Source of the DNA: Bacteroidota bacterium | Lineage (GTDB): Bacteria > Bacteroidota > Bacteroidia > 2-12-FULL-35-15 | Direction of reading: 5' to 3' | Length of the DNA stretch: 64,000 nucleotides | Assembly (NCBI GenBank): GCA_947469885.1 | Contig: CANIQT010000001.1 | Location: 124,001 to 188,000, forward strand | Part shown: one piece after another, positions 6,447 to 16,497 of the stretch | Layout of the letters: each line of letters starts with the position of its first letter | Numbering within the stretch: position 1 is the first letter of the stretch | The notes under the pieces: model-generated | The model's database searches: none | The model's input: the letters and a program-made list of their open reading frames with translations, nothing else | What the model was told of the DNA's origin: nothing | Position numbers and translations under genes: made by a program

Positions 6447-8225
6447 CTAAAAACAATATTTATTTTCAGCAATAAGTTTAGCAGAAACAGTTCTACGTGC
6501 ATCCACAGAATTAAAAGGGTCAACCTTTGTAAAACGTTTTAATCCTGTCAGCATCATTCGTTGTTCATCTCCTGTTGCAAAATAATTAACAGATTCTTTT
6601 CCTGATTTGTAAATATTGTCTGCAGCATCATTTAAATAAACACGCATCATTGCCAGTTGTTCTTTACAAGCTTCTTCACCTCTGATGCTTACTAATTTCT
6701 CTACACGCAACATTGTAGATTCGCTTACATATAACTCAATCATCATATCCGAAATGCTCATCAACACTTCCTGTTCTTTTGCCAACTGCTGCATCAGCTT
6801 TTGAACAGCAGCACCTGCTACCATCAATATTGCTTTCTTGAAATTGATGATATAACTTTTTTCTTTAGCAAAAATAGTATCGTCAGGAGTTTCCATACTT
6901 GGGATACTTGTCAGTTCGCTCGCAACTTTTTGAGCAGGAGTCATTAAATCCAACTCCCCTTTCATAGCTCGCTTCAACATCATATCCATAATCAACATAC
7001 GGTTGATTTCGTTTGTCCCTTCAAATATGCGGTTAATCCGTGCATCACGATAAGCTCTGTCCATAGGCGCTTCGGCACTGTATCCCATTCCTCCATAAAT
7101 TTGCACACCTTCATCCACCACATAATCCAGCACTTCAGAACCATGTACTTTTAGAATAGCTGCTTCCACAGCAAATTGTTCAACTCCTTTTAATTTTGCT
7201 TTTGCTTCGTCCATTCCTCCTGCAATCAATGCTTTAATGGCATCATCAATATTCTGACTCGCTCTGTAAATTGCCGATTCACTTGCATAAATACGAACAG
7301 CCTGCTCTGCCAATTTATAACGGATTGCACCATATTTAGAAATAGGTCTTCCAAATTGCTGACGTTCATTTGCATATTCCACCGATTTGGTAACAGTAAC
7401 TTTACTGCCACCAATTGCTGCACCAGCAAGTTTTACACGCCCAAGATTCAAAATATTAACTGCTATCTTAAATCCATTTTGTCTTTCCGACAAAAGATTT
7501 TCAATAGGAACTTTACAATCATTAAAAAATACCTGACGGGTAGAACTACCTTTAATACCCATTTTATGTTCTTCCGGATTTAATGAAATGCCTCCAAAAG
7601 ATTTTTCAACTATAAAGGCAGAAAGATTTGCGTCATCATCAATCTTTGCAAACACTGTAAATATATCTGCAAACCCGCCATTGGTAATCCACATCTTTTG
7701 TCCGTTCAAAATATAATGTTTTCCGTCAGTAGAAAGTACTGCTTTTGTTTTCCCGGAATTAGCATCCGAACCTGAACTTGGCTCAGTTAAACAATAGCAC
7801 GCTTTCCACTCTCCACTGGCCAACTTCGGAATATATTTCGCTTTCTGTTCAGCATTGCCATAATATAAAATAGGCAATGTGCCAATTCCAGTATGTGCTG
7901 AAATCGCTACAGCAAACGAATGTCCGGCACCCATTATTTCAGTTACTAACATGGAAGTTGTAAAATCTTTTCCGAAGCCACCATATTCTTCCGGCACCGA
8001 AACACCCAACAAACCAAGTTCTCCCGCTTTGTTCAACAAACTTGGCATTAGTCCTTCCTCCTGTGTATCTATCCTGTCAAGGCTATTCCAAACATTTTGT
8101 TCTAAAAAATCATGACAGGTCTGTGCTATCATTAATTGTTCTTCATTCCATTCTTCAGGAATAAAAATATCTTTTGCATCGGTTTCTTTGATGAGGAATT
8201 CTCCTCCTTTTGTACCTATACTCAT
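6447..8225 (-). CDS. fadE: Acyl-CoA dehydrogenase, FadE type
   Basis: 592 residues. It catalyses the first, FAD-dependent step of beta-oxidation. The core has the family blocks CYCLTEPSSGSDANSGKTKA, KMWITNGGFADIFTVFAKID and a C-terminal helical block with QIYGGMGYSAEAPMDRAYRD and RINRIFEGTNEINRMLI. About 170 residues follow the core, the long C-terminal form shared with very-long-chain dehydrogenases and Bacillus FadE. It is the last gene of a fadN-fadA-fadE order, 24 bases after fadA, so one transcript is likely. Chain-length preference cannot be read from the sequence. Confidence 0.93.
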   Translation of the reverse strand: MSIGTKGGEFLIKETDAKDIFIPEEWNEEQLMIAQTCHDFLEQNVWNSLDRIDTQEEGLMPSLLNKAGELGLLGVSVPEEYGGFGKDFTTSMLVTEIMGAGHSFAVAISAHTGIGTLPILYYGNAEQKAKYIPKLASGEWKACYCLTEPSSGSDANSGKTKAVLSTDGKHYILNGQKMWITNGGFADIFTVFAKIDDDANLSAFIVEKSFGGISLNPEEHKMGIKGSSTRQVFFNDCKVPIENLLSERQNGFKIAVNILNLGRVKLAGAAIGGSKVTVTKSVEYANERQQFGRPISKYGAIRYKLAEQAVRIYASESAIYRASQNIDDAIKALIAGGMDEAKAKLKGVEQFAVEAAILKVHGSEVLDYVVDEGVQIYGGMGYSAEAPMDRAYRDARINRIFEGTNEINRMLIMDMMLKRAMKGELDLMTPAQKVASELTSIPSMETPDDTIFAKEKSYIINFKKAILMVAGAAVQKLMQQLAKEQEVLMSISDMMIELYVSESTMLRVEKLVSIRGEEACKEQLAMMRVYLNDAADNIYKSGKESVNYFATGDEQRMMLTGLKRFTKVDPFNSVDARRTVSAKLIAENKYCF

Positions 8226-8249
8226 GGTTTTATTTTTAATATTGAGGTT

Positions 8250-9425
8250 TTATAATAATTCAAAAACTCCTGCAGCACCTTGTCCAGTCCCCACGCACAT
8301 GGAAACAATTCCGTATTTTTTATTTCTTCTTTTCAATTCATTAAATAGCTGAACGGATAATTTAGCACCTGTACAACCCAGCGGATGTCCTAATGAAATA
8401 GCGCCACCATTTACATTTACAATTTCCTGATTCAAATTTAATTCTCTGCAAACCGCCAAAGATTGTGAAGCAAATGCTTCATTCAATTCTATTAAATCAA
8501 TCTGATTCAAATTCATTCCTGCTAATTTCAAAGCTTTCGGAATGGCTGCTACCGGACCAATTCCCATAATGCGTGGCGGAACTCCAGCTGCTGCAAAACT
8601 TACCATTCGTGCAATTGGTTTCAAATTATTTTCTTTTAAAAACTTTTCTGATACTACCATTACGAATGCAGCACCATCACTTGTTTGTGAAGAATTACCT
8701 GCGGTTACACTTCCTTTTGCATCAAACACAGGTTTTAATTTTGCAAGAGCTTCCATAGTAGTATCAGCTCTCGGACCTTCATCTGTATCAATTATAAAAT
8801 CTCTTGTCTTTTTCTTATCGTCAACATCAACGTACGTTTCAGTAACTTTTATCGGAACAATCTCTTCTTTGAATTTGTTTTCCTTGATAGCTTTAATAGC
8901 TTTTTGATGGGAGTTAAAAGAAAACACATCTTGGTCTTCTCTATTTACTTTATATTCTGTTGCAACTGCTTCTGCGGTTAATCCCATTCCCCAGTAGTGG
9001 TCCGGGTGCGCTAAAGCAACACCTGCATGAGGAACAATACGCCATCCACCCATGGGAATCAAACTCATACTCTCAGCACCACCAGCAATTATGCAATCTG
9101 CCATACCTGCATGTATTTTTGCAGAAGCAATAGAAATGGTTTCTAAACCAGAAGCGCAATATCTGTTCACGGTTACTCCTGAAACTTTATCAGTATTAAA
9201 AGCCATCAATGAAATTAATCTTCCCATGTTTAATCCCTGTTCTGCTTCCGGCATGGCATTACCTACAATTAAATCATCCACTTGTTCATGAGAAATGTTT
9301 GGAACACTCGCCATCAAATGTTTGATAACATCAGAAGCTAAATCATCAGGACGAGTAAAACGAAATCCACCCCTGTTAGCTTTACCAACTGCTGTACGAA
9401 AACCTGCTACTATATATGCGTTCAT
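8250..9425 (-). CDS. fadA: Acetyl-CoA acyltransferase (3-ketoacyl-CoA thiolase)
   Basis: 391 residues. It cleaves 3-ketoacyl-CoA to acetyl-CoA and a shortened acyl-CoA. The catalytic Cys90 lies in VNRYCASGLETI, His347 in ISLGHPLGCTGA and Cys377 in SMCVGTGQGAAGVFE. The length is normal. It starts 3 bases after the fadN stop codon, which points to coupled translation. Biosynthetic thiolases share these motifs, but the neighbours argue for degradation. Confidence 0.94.
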   Translation of the reverse strand: MNAYIVAGFRTAVGKANRGGFRFTRPDDLASDVIKHLMASVPNISHEQVDDLIVGNAMPEAEQGLNMGRLISLMAFNTDKVSGVTVNRYCASGLETISIASAKIHAGMADCIIAGGAESMSLIPMGGWRIVPHAGVALAHPDHYWGMGLTAEAVATEYKVNREDQDVFSFNSHQKAIKAIKENKFKEEIVPIKVTETYVDVDDKKKTRDFIIDTDEGPRADTTMEALAKLKPVFDAKGSVTAGNSSQTSDGAAFVMVVSEKFLKENNLKPIARMVSFAAAGVPPRIMGIGPVAAIPKALKLAGMNLNQIDLIELNEAFASQSLAVCRELNLNQEIVNVNGGAISLGHPLGCTGAKLSVQLFNELKRRNKKYGIVSMCVGTGQGAAGVFELL

Positions 9426-9428
9426 TTC

Positions 9429-11807
9429 CTAGTTTCTTAAAATTTTTCCACCTGAAATAATTGATTGCAAACGCTCAAGTGTTTTGCGTTCTCCGCAAAG
9501 GGAAAGAAATGCTTCTCGTTCTAAGTCCAATAAATATTGTTCACTTACTAAAGTTGGAGCAGATAAATCGCCACCGCAAAGTACCCATGCTAATTTTTGA
9601 GAAATCTTTGCATCGTGTTCACTAATGTAATTTCCTGATAACATAGAATTAGCTCCTAGATAAGCCAAACCTAATGCCTGTTTCCCCAGTACACGAATAT
9701 CTTTACGAGGTGCTGGCATAGTATATCCCGCTTCCGCCAGTTCAATGCAATTCAATTTTGCTTCTGCTAACAAACGATTGATAGAAACCACCACCACATC
9801 TTTTCCTTTTCTTAAATATCCCAAATCAAATGCTTCATAAGCAGAAGTAGAAACTTTTGCTTGTCCTATGGTTAAAAATCGTTCTCTAAAATTATTTAAT
9901 TCAACATCACCTTCCTGTAATTCATCTGAAAGCCTAACCGCAAATTCTTTTGTTCCGCCACCTCCGGGAATTAATCCAACTCCAAATTCTACCAATCCCA
10001 TGTAAGTTTCCGCGTGAGTTACCACTCTGTCAGAATGTAAACTCATTTCGCATGCCCCACCCAATGCAAGATTATGAGGAGCTACCACAACTGGAATAGA
10101 AGAATAACGAACCCGCATCATGGTGTTCTGAAATGTTTTTATTGCAAAATTTAATTCATCGTATTCCTGTTCTACAGCCATCATAAATATCATCGCCACA
10201 TTTGCACCAGCACTGAAGTTGGCACCTTCATTAGAAATAACCAAACCTCTGAAATCTTTTTCTGCTATTTCAATTGCTTTGTTGATTCCCTCAATTACTT
10301 CAGCACCTATGGAATTCATTTTTGTATTCCATTCTATGTTCACAATTCCATCACCAATATCCGTAAGTGTTGCACCACTGTTTTTCCAGACTGTTTTGTT
10401 TCCCCTGATGTTATCCAGTAAGATAAATGATTCCGTTCCAGGAATTGTTTTATATGATTTAGTTGGAATATTATAATACTTTTTACTTCCATTTTCTACT
10501 TTGTAAAAAGTTGTTGCACCTGAAGAAAGCATATCATAAATCCATTGAGCAGGTTTATTTCCTGCTGCTTCCATAGCCTTAACAGTTTCAGAAACGCCCA
10601 AGGCATCCCATGCTTCAAATGGACCTAATTCCCAAGCAAAACCGGCATTCATTGCCGAATCTATTTTAAACAATTCATCAGTAATTTCTGGAATACGGTT
10701 GCTTACATAAGCAAACAAACCGTAAAAAGATGCACGATAAAATTCTCCTGCCTTGTCTTTACCTGACAGCAATACTTTCATCCTGTCTTTTAAATTATCC
10801 ATTGATTTGGTTAATTCAAGTGTAGCAAACTTTGCTTTTACAGAAGGCTTGTATTCTAATGTTTTTAAATCCAAAGAATGTATTTCAGATTTTCCTTTTT
10901 CCCCTTTTACTTTCTTAAAAAATCCTTGCTCTGTTTTACTTCCCAGCCATTTGTTTTCTACCATTTTTGCAACAAAGCCTGGTATTTGAAATGCTTCTTT
11001 AGCTTCATCAGTAGGGCAACTTTGCGCAACACCGTTGGCCACGTGCACTAATGTATCCAACCCTACCACATCACAAGTTCTAAAAGTTGCAGACTTAGGA
11101 CGACCCAAAACAGGACCTGTTAATTTATCCACCTCATCGATGGTTAGTCCCATCTTTTCTACAAGATGAAATAAACTCATAATTCCAAATACTCCAATTC
11201 TGTTGGCTATAAATGCAGGAGTATCCTTACATAACACAGTTGTTTTACCAAGATACAATTCACCATAGTGCATCAAAAAATCAACTACTTCAGGTGATGT
11301 TTTGGGAGTTGGAATTATTTCTAATAAACGTAAATACCTTGGTGGATTAAAAAAGTGTGAACCACAAAAATGTTTTTGGAAATCTTCACTTCGCCCTTCA
11401 TCCATCAAATGAATAGGAATACCAGAAGTGTTGGAAGTAATTAATGTTCCCGGTTTTCTATACTGTTCTACTTTTTCAAACACTTGTTTTTTAATATCCA
11501 GTCGTTCAATCACCACCTCAATTATCCAATCGCAAGTGGCGATGTCTTTCATGTTATCATCAAAGTTTCCGGTAACAATTCTACTTGCAAATGATTTTCG
11601 ATAAATGGGAGAAGGGTTTGATTTCAGCGCAAACGCAAGAGCATCATCCACAATTTTATTTCTCGATTTTTTGTCAGCTCCTGCGTCTTTTGGAATTATA
11701 TCCAACAAAATAACTTCTACACCGATATTGGCAAAGTGGCAGGCAATGCGACTTCCCATTACGCCCGAGCCAAGTACAGCTACTTTTTTTATACTTCTGC
11801 TACTCAT
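9429..11807 (-). CDS. fadN: 3-hydroxyacyl-CoA dehydrogenase / enoyl-CoA hydratase
   Basis: 792 residues, a two-activity enzyme for the middle steps of beta-oxidation. The N-terminus is an NAD-binding fold (KKVAVLGSGVMGSRIACHFA), followed by the HCDH catalytic part (FCGSHFFNPPRYLRLLEIIP) and duplicated C-terminal helices. From about residue 480 there is a crotonase-like domain (NIEWNTKMNSIGAEVIEGIN, and GANFSAGANVAMIF for the oxyanion hole). The order dehydrogenase first, hydratase last is that of Bacillus FadN rather than E. coli FadB. It heads the fadN-fadA-fadE cluster, 28 bases behind a secreted protein gene. Confidence 0.93.
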   Translation of the reverse strand: MSSRSIKKVAVLGSGVMGSRIACHFANIGVEVILLDIIPKDAGADKKSRNKIVDDALAFALKSNPSPIYRKSFASRIVTGNFDDNMKDIATCDWIIEVVIERLDIKKQVFEKVEQYRKPGTLITSNTSGIPIHLMDEGRSEDFQKHFCGSHFFNPPRYLRLLEIIPTPKTSPEVVDFLMHYGELYLGKTTVLCKDTPAFIANRIGVFGIMSLFHLVEKMGLTIDEVDKLTGPVLGRPKSATFRTCDVVGLDTLVHVANGVAQSCPTDEAKEAFQIPGFVAKMVENKWLGSKTEQGFFKKVKGEKGKSEIHSLDLKTLEYKPSVKAKFATLELTKSMDNLKDRMKVLLSGKDKAGEFYRASFYGLFAYVSNRIPEITDELFKIDSAMNAGFAWELGPFEAWDALGVSETVKAMEAAGNKPAQWIYDMLSSGATTFYKVENGSKKYYNIPTKSYKTIPGTESFILLDNIRGNKTVWKNSGATLTDIGDGIVNIEWNTKMNSIGAEVIEGINKAIEIAEKDFRGLVISNEGANFSAGANVAMIFMMAVEQEYDELNFAIKTFQNTMMRVRYSSIPVVVAPHNLALGGACEMSLHSDRVVTHAETYMGLVEFGVGLIPGGGGTKEFAVRLSDELQEGDVELNNFRERFLTIGQAKVSTSAYEAFDLGYLRKGKDVVVVSINRLLAEAKLNCIELAEAGYTMPAPRKDIRVLGKQALGLAYLGANSMLSGNYISEHDAKISQKLAWVLCGGDLSAPTLVSEQYLLDLEREAFLSLCGERKTLERLQSIISGGKILRN

Positions 11808-11835
11808 AGTTAATTGATTTGAAATGAAGTAGGGT

Positions 11836-12540
11836 TTACCTCGTTATCACAAATTTATCGTCCCTTAATGTTAGTAAAATCCACGGGCACTTTATTCGGG
11901 CAATATTTAATCGGGTAAGCGGATGCCCAATAGGTCCTACTATCTGGTCGTTAAAAATTTCTGCCTGAACACGCACCTTAAAATTATCACCGTTCTGCAT
12001 AAATTCGATGTACTGGTGCGGAATGGCATATTCCGGGTCCACATATTGTTTTTCACAATAGGTGGAATCAAAAAATAATTTTATTGGAAACGACTCAGGT
12101 AATGGATACGTCATGCTTATTTTTCCTTCTTTGTAATTATAAAATTTTACTGTTTGAGTATTCCAATCATCCTTGTAACTTCCTTCAACAGCTACCATTG
12201 ATTCATTATTGTTTAATGACCAAACTTTTACATTCATAAACAATTCGTTATTGGTACAAGTTAGCAACCTGTTTTTTTCATTTTCCGAAACGATATGAAA
12301 ACGAGGGTCGGTTATCGAAAATGTACTTTTCCGCTCATCATAGTTAGCAATCATCTTTGTTCTTTCTCGCACTGAAAACGAATCGTTGGGCGCAAAATTC
12401 AATTCCTTAATAGTTGTAAATACAGTATCAGGAAGTAAAAGAAAAAAATCAATAACAGTTTGAGGTTGCTGTGCCTCTGCTTTGCGGGTATTAAAAAACA
12501 ATAAGAAAAATAAAAAGAAGACCAGTAATAGTTGTTTCAT
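11836..12540 (-). CDS. Secreted protein of unknown function (DUF3256-like)
   Basis: 234 residues with a clear signal peptide (hydrophobic LLLVFFLFFLLFF, then KAEAQ). The mature part begins QTVIDFFLLLPDTVFTTIKE and is mostly predicted beta-strand, ending ILLTLRDDKFVITR. The layout (signal, short PD motif near the start, later acidic strands) resembles the Bacteroidota DUF3256 family, but I am not certain. It lies 28 bases before fadN on the same strand, so it could be transcribed with the fad genes. That link is probably positional only. Confidence 0.7.
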   Translation of the reverse strand: MKQLLLVFFLFFLLFFNTRKAEAQQPQTVIDFFLLLPDTVFTTIKELNFAPNDSFSVRERTKMIANYDERKSTFSITDPRFHIVSENEKNRLLTCTNNELFMNVKVWSLNNNESMVAVEGSYKDDWNTQTVKFYNYKEGKISMTYPLPESFPIKLFFDSTYCEKQYVDPEYAIPHQYIEFMQNGDNFKVRVQAEIFNDQIVGPIGHPLTRLNIARIKCPWILLTLRDDKFVITR

Positions 12541-12666
12541 AAATTAATTTTGGTGCTTATGAAATTAAGTATCGGAACAAATTTAATTATTTTAATTACA
12601 TAACGTTACCTAAATTAAAAAAACATTAACTGAGTTTTAAACAATAAAGCCAATAATAATTTAGTT

Positions 12667-14964
12667 CTACTTCTTTTGAGATGATGCCGAAGCATTGTAA
12701 ACATTAATTGTTCTGAATTGTGAACTATTGTTTATCATCGTTTTTATTTCAGCTACTTCCGACTCTAATTGATTAATACTGTTCTTTTGCTCATCAATTA
12801 ATTTCTGTTGAGCCTTCAATGCTTCCACCAACACAGGCGTTAAGCGCGAATAGTCAACTGATTTATATCCTTTACTATCCGTAAATACCATTTGAGGAAA
12901 TATTTTTTCAATATCCTGAGCTATAAAACCAATCTGAAGTGAGTTATCAAAATTTCGTTCAGGAAATTCATCTTTTCTCCAGTTGTAAGTTACTCCCTGC
13001 AATTGCATAATATCATTTAACGCATTTTCTAAAGGGGTAATGTTTTTCTTCAACCTTTTGTCGGACGAGCAAGCTATACCTGTTGAGGAAGTAAGCACCC
13101 CACCCACATTAAATGTTCCGGTAATTCTGCCATTTCCACACACATCCAACTCTGCCGCAGGGCTGGCTGTTCCAATTCCTACAAACACTTTATCGGCTCC
13201 GGTACCTCCCAACACCATCGCATTACTTATGTTTACTGCTGCGTTTTTTCCAATAGCAATAGCATTTGTAAGCGCTGATGCATTACCTTGTCCTGCAAAC
13301 GAACCAATAAACACATTGTAACTTCCAGTAGTATTCGAATTAGCAACCACTCCTCCCCACTTATATCCTGCACTCATACCCATCGCCACATTATCCGCAC
13401 CAGTTGTATTGGCATACAATGCTTGCGTTCCCACTGCTGTATTGTCGCTTGCTGTTGTGTTGGAATAGAGAGCCGTATTACCATAAGCACAGTTGAACGA
13501 ACCCGATGTACTCAATGTTAACGCTGAAGCTCCTGTTGCCGTATTAAATGTTCCTCCATTATTTCCTCTCAATGCAAAATATCCTACTCCCGTGTTTCCA
13601 TTAGTTGTGGTGTTTAGTTGCAATGCCTGATAACCTATTGCCGTGTTATAAAGTCCTGATGTATTGCTATATAAAGCCTCTTTACCAACTGCCACATCTA
13701 TCGAGCCCCCTAAGTTTGAATACATGGCTGCATAACCAATTGCAGTATTCCAAATTCCTGTCGTGTTCGAATACAGTGCATTTACTCCGTTAGCTACGTT
13801 AAAATAACCTGTTGTATTTTTTACCATCGCTGCATAACCTGTTGCAGCATTATCATATCCTGTGGTATTGGTGTACATAGCAGAGTCGCCTGTAGCAGTA
13901 TTTCTTATTCCTATCGTGTTCGAATATAATGAAGATGATCCATTAGCTGTATTGCTTAGTCCGGTGGTAGTGGAGTACATTGCATTGTAACCATTGGCAG
14001 TGTTGTTATTTGCGGTGGTGGCGGTGTACAAAGCGTTTACACCATTTGCCACATTTCCTCCTCCAGTAGTGTTGCCATATAACGATTGATAACCGTTTGC
14101 AAGGTTATTATTTCCCGAAATATTATTAAACCCGGCATTCATTCCTATCCCTGTATTATAGCTTCCACTAAAATTATGATACAATGCAAAACTACCTGTT
14201 GCAATGTTATTGAATCCTGTTGTATTGGCTGATAACGAGGAGGTGCCTACAGCGGTGTTATTATTTCCACTGGTGTTTGCTTGTAAGGTAAATGCACCAA
14301 GTGCTGTTCCGTTAAATCCCGTAGTGTTTACTTGTAGACCTGTTGCACCAATCGCAACGTTTGCAAATCCCGATGTGTTTGCTGTTAGTGTAGTAGACCC
14401 AACTGCTGTATTGTTGTTGGCTGTTGTCATTGTTCTTAATGCATCCGCACCCATTGCAGTATTTCCCACTCCTGTGGTACGGGCGGCAAGTGCAGAGTTT
14501 CCAAAAGAAGTATTCATATCCGCAGGGTCCAATAATCCTATCCGTCCCGAACTGTGATTGTTTACTCTGAACGACATGGCCACACTATCCAATGTTCCTA
14601 AAAAATTGGTAGTAGAAACAGTTGCTGCATTGCCCGTAATTGCCCAACCCGACATGGCTGCAGAGCTAATATAATTCCAGATAGGAACCACTGTAGTACT
14701 CGTGTTGTAATAAAATCCCTGAGCTCCATCGGTTTGATAAATTAATAAACCTTGCGCTGCTGCAGGCAATGGGTTCAGTGCTGTTTTTTCTGTCGCTGTC
14801 ATGCGAGGAATTAACAAGCCCTTTTTGGTGGCAAGTGCTGCCACATCCACATCAAGCATTGCTGAGTTGTTGGGTAACGCTCCGGTACTGTTTATACCCA
14901 CGTTTTGCGCTTTAGTATCCAGTACTAAAATGGCAATTGCCAAAATTAAAATGTAATGTTTCAT
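12667..14964 (-). CDS. Surface/tail-fibre-like protein with 17-residue repeats and S74 chaperone domain
   Basis: 765 residues. The start is the ATG at 14964 (signal peptide MKHYILILAIAILVLDTKAQ); a 16-codon upstream extension has no signal-like sequence. Residues about 25-120 resemble Bacteroidota fibre N-termini (GLLIPRMTATEKTAL). Then come about 22 tandem 17-residue repeats of the pattern NTAxGxxALxxNTTGxx, likely a beta-solenoid stalk. The C-terminus is a Peptidase_S74 intramolecular chaperone (SDKRLKKNITPLENALNDIM, IGFIAQDIEKIFPQMV, SVDYSRLTPVLVEALKAQQK) followed by a coiled coil. Such domains help fibres trimerise and then cut themselves off. No T9SS tail is present. Confidence 0.88.
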   Translation of the reverse strand: MKHYILILAIAILVLDTKAQNVGINSTGALPNNSAMLDVDVAALATKKGLLIPRMTATEKTALNPLPAAAQGLLIYQTDGAQGFYYNTSTTVVPIWNYISSAAMSGWAITGNAATVSTTNFLGTLDSVAMSFRVNNHSSGRIGLLDPADMNTSFGNSALAARTTGVGNTAMGADALRTMTTANNNTAVGSTTLTANTSGFANVAIGATGLQVNTTGFNGTALGAFTLQANTSGNNNTAVGTSSLSANTTGFNNIATGSFALYHNFSGSYNTGIGMNAGFNNISGNNNLANGYQSLYGNTTGGGNVANGVNALYTATTANNNTANGYNAMYSTTTGLSNTANGSSSLYSNTIGIRNTATGDSAMYTNTTGYDNAATGYAAMVKNTTGYFNVANGVNALYSNTTGIWNTAIGYAAMYSNLGGSIDVAVGKEALYSNTSGLYNTAIGYQALQLNTTTNGNTGVGYFALRGNNGGTFNTATGASALTLSTSGSFNCAYGNTALYSNTTASDNTAVGTQALYANTTGADNVAMGMSAGYKWGGVVANSNTTGSYNVFIGSFAGQGNASALTNAIAIGKNAAVNISNAMVLGGTGADKVFVGIGTASPAAELDVCGNGRITGTFNVGGVLTSSTGIACSSDKRLKKNITPLENALNDIMQLQGVTYNWRKDEFPERNFDNSLQIGFIAQDIEKIFPQMVFTDSKGYKSVDYSRLTPVLVEALKAQQKLIDEQKNSINQLESEVAEIKTMINNSSQFRTINVYNASASSQKK

Positions 14965-15048
14965 GTCAATGGTTTTATTTTTTTTTACGACATGGAATGC
15001 CGAAATAATCATTTTTTCTTTGTTTGATTTTTTTCGTTCGGCATTTCA

Positions 15049-16335
15049 TCATCGTGCTATTATTATTTTTTGACTATAAGTAGTTGTATTGCTTTCTGCT
15101 CTGAAAATATAAATGGAATTCGATAATTCTTCAACAGGAAATGTAAGTAATTGTGTGCCTTTAGCTGCATTGTATTCTCCTTTCAGCACCGCATTTCCAG
15201 CTATATCATACAAGGTATAATCCACCTTTTCGCCTTCAGCAAAATGCGACATCACATTCAAAGTGTTATCAAAATAAAATGCCGAAAGTGTATTGGCTGC
15301 CCCTGTGCAAGGCTGATAATAAATAACAGCACTTAAATCGGAGCCCCCATCATTGTTGTTTGTTTTCAAACGGTAATACATGGTAGTACTGCCTTCTTCG
15401 TTATACACATAGTTATAATTGGTGGTAGTACTTACGTTAGATGGCTGTGCCACATAAATGGTAGTCCACATATTCATGTCTTCGCTTTTCTGTAATTCAA
15501 TGTTGCTAACATTGGTTTCCGAAGCATCTGTCCATTTAATATGAGTTTTGTTTGCTTCGCAACTTGCCGAAAAACTTACTAATTCTATTGGCAATGGTGC
15601 CACCGTTGCCGAAAGTATATAGGGTGTACTTATTCCCATTCCCATTCCTGTAAGTGTAATCCCCGTGGTAGTACCTATGGCTGCCCCTGTAACCCCTACT
15701 CCTGTTCCGCTTGCTGGAAGCCACGCACTGGTTGGTATATCCCATTCTTGCCCGCTGAAACCACCTACAGGATAGATAGTAGTATTTTCTGCTCCTCTAT
15801 AATTTACATCCATGGTTCCTGTCACGGCTGGCAAACTAATGACTTGCCACCAGCGGTCCACCACTGCATTGGTAGCATTTGCCCCGGCAATGCCCGTCAT
15901 GGTGAGTACCGAAGTAGCCCATGTTACATTGGTATTGATGCTTGCCCACGTACTCATATCTATCGAACTGGCATTGTTTACATGCCCTGCACCCACACCT
16001 ACCGATGTTTTATGAATAGTTACCGGAAGATAATCCGTGTTACTGAACCCGAAAGGAAACACATAGTTGGCAGTTGCAGTAACATCACTGGTAACCCATC
16101 TTACAAAATTACCTTCCTGTTCCGAAATAATATGCCCTGTTGTCCGTGTAATTGCAGCCGGAGCACCATTGTTCACCACCAAATAACTGGGACTTGCGAA
16201 CGTGCCATTTGCAACTCTAATGTAAGCACCGTTGATGACCAATGCATTGTTTTGCCCATAAACAATAGCAAAACCGCCCAACAAGAGTGGAGCAGTTACC
16301 ATGAGTTTAAACAACAACTTATTTATATTATACAT
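15049..16335 (-). CDS. Secreted protein with T9SS type-A-like C-terminal domain
   Basis: 428 residues with a signal peptide (MYNINKLLFKLMVTAPLLLG, cleavage near VYGQ). The ATG at 16335 is chosen because it gives a normal signal peptide; an ATG six codons upstream is possible. The body is beta-rich and includes LPIELVSFSASCEANKTHIK and WTDASETNVSNIELQKSED, a fibronectin-like module often found just before sorting domains. The last 80 residues (VDYTLYDIAGNAVLKGEYN ... SNSIYIFRAESNTTTYSQKI) fit a T9SS type-A domain but lack the usual PNP start. Substrate unknown; probably cell surface or released. Confidence 0.8.
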   Translation of the reverse strand: MYNINKLLFKLMVTAPLLLGGFAIVYGQNNALVINGAYIRVANGTFASPSYLVVNNGAPAAITRTTGHIISEQEGNFVRWVTSDVTATANYVFPFGFSNTDYLPVTIHKTSVGVGAGHVNNASSIDMSTWASINTNVTWATSVLTMTGIAGANATNAVVDRWWQVISLPAVTGTMDVNYRGAENTTIYPVGGFSGQEWDIPTSAWLPASGTGVGVTGAAIGTTTGITLTGMGMGISTPYILSATVAPLPIELVSFSASCEANKTHIKWTDASETNVSNIELQKSEDMNMWTTIYVAQPSNVSTTTNYNYVYNEEGSTTMYYRLKTNNNDGGSDLSAVIYYQPCTGAANTLSAFYFDNTLNVMSHFAEGEKVDYTLYDIAGNAVLKGEYNAAKGTQLLTFPVEELSNSIYIFRAESNTTTYSQKIIIAR

Positions 16336-16422
16336 TTCACCTAATTTCAGCATGCTAAATTAAACAAAATTAGCTATATACGTTACTAAAAGTGATAAAC
16401 TAAAGGTTTTTGGAGATGGAGG

Positions 16423-16488
16423 GTTACGGATAACGAATGGTTACGAATTTACGGTTTACGGATAACGAATCAATACGAATTTACAAAT
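16423..16488. repeat. TTACGGATAACGAAT word repeats
   Basis: Imperfect direct repeats of TTACGGATAACGAAT and TACGAATTTAC between two secreted-protein genes. The same family in inverted orientation lies at 20276-20310, so the 16498-20268 gene is bracketed by inverted copies. Another member at 42387-42468 forms a hairpin. Confidence 0.7.
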
Positions 16489-16497
16489 AAAGTGGTG

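Noticed and set aside
5909..6523. Longer 204-residue start for ogt
   Set aside because: The extra 42 residues come from the C/G-rich hairpin region and the end of fadE, and do not match the family.
13000..14550. Regular 51-bp repeats considered as a CRISPR-like array
   Set aside because: The period encodes a 17-residue protein repeat, there are no conserved direct repeats with unique spacers, and no cas genes are near.
12667..14964. S74 fibre gene as a sign of a prophage
   Set aside because: No capsid, portal, terminase, integrase or lysis genes flank it, and the protein has its own signal peptide.
15748..16344. 198-codon plus-strand frame opposite the T9SS-like gene
   Set aside because: It is a Cys/His-rich shadow of a minus-strand gene that has a signal peptide and a sorting-type domain.
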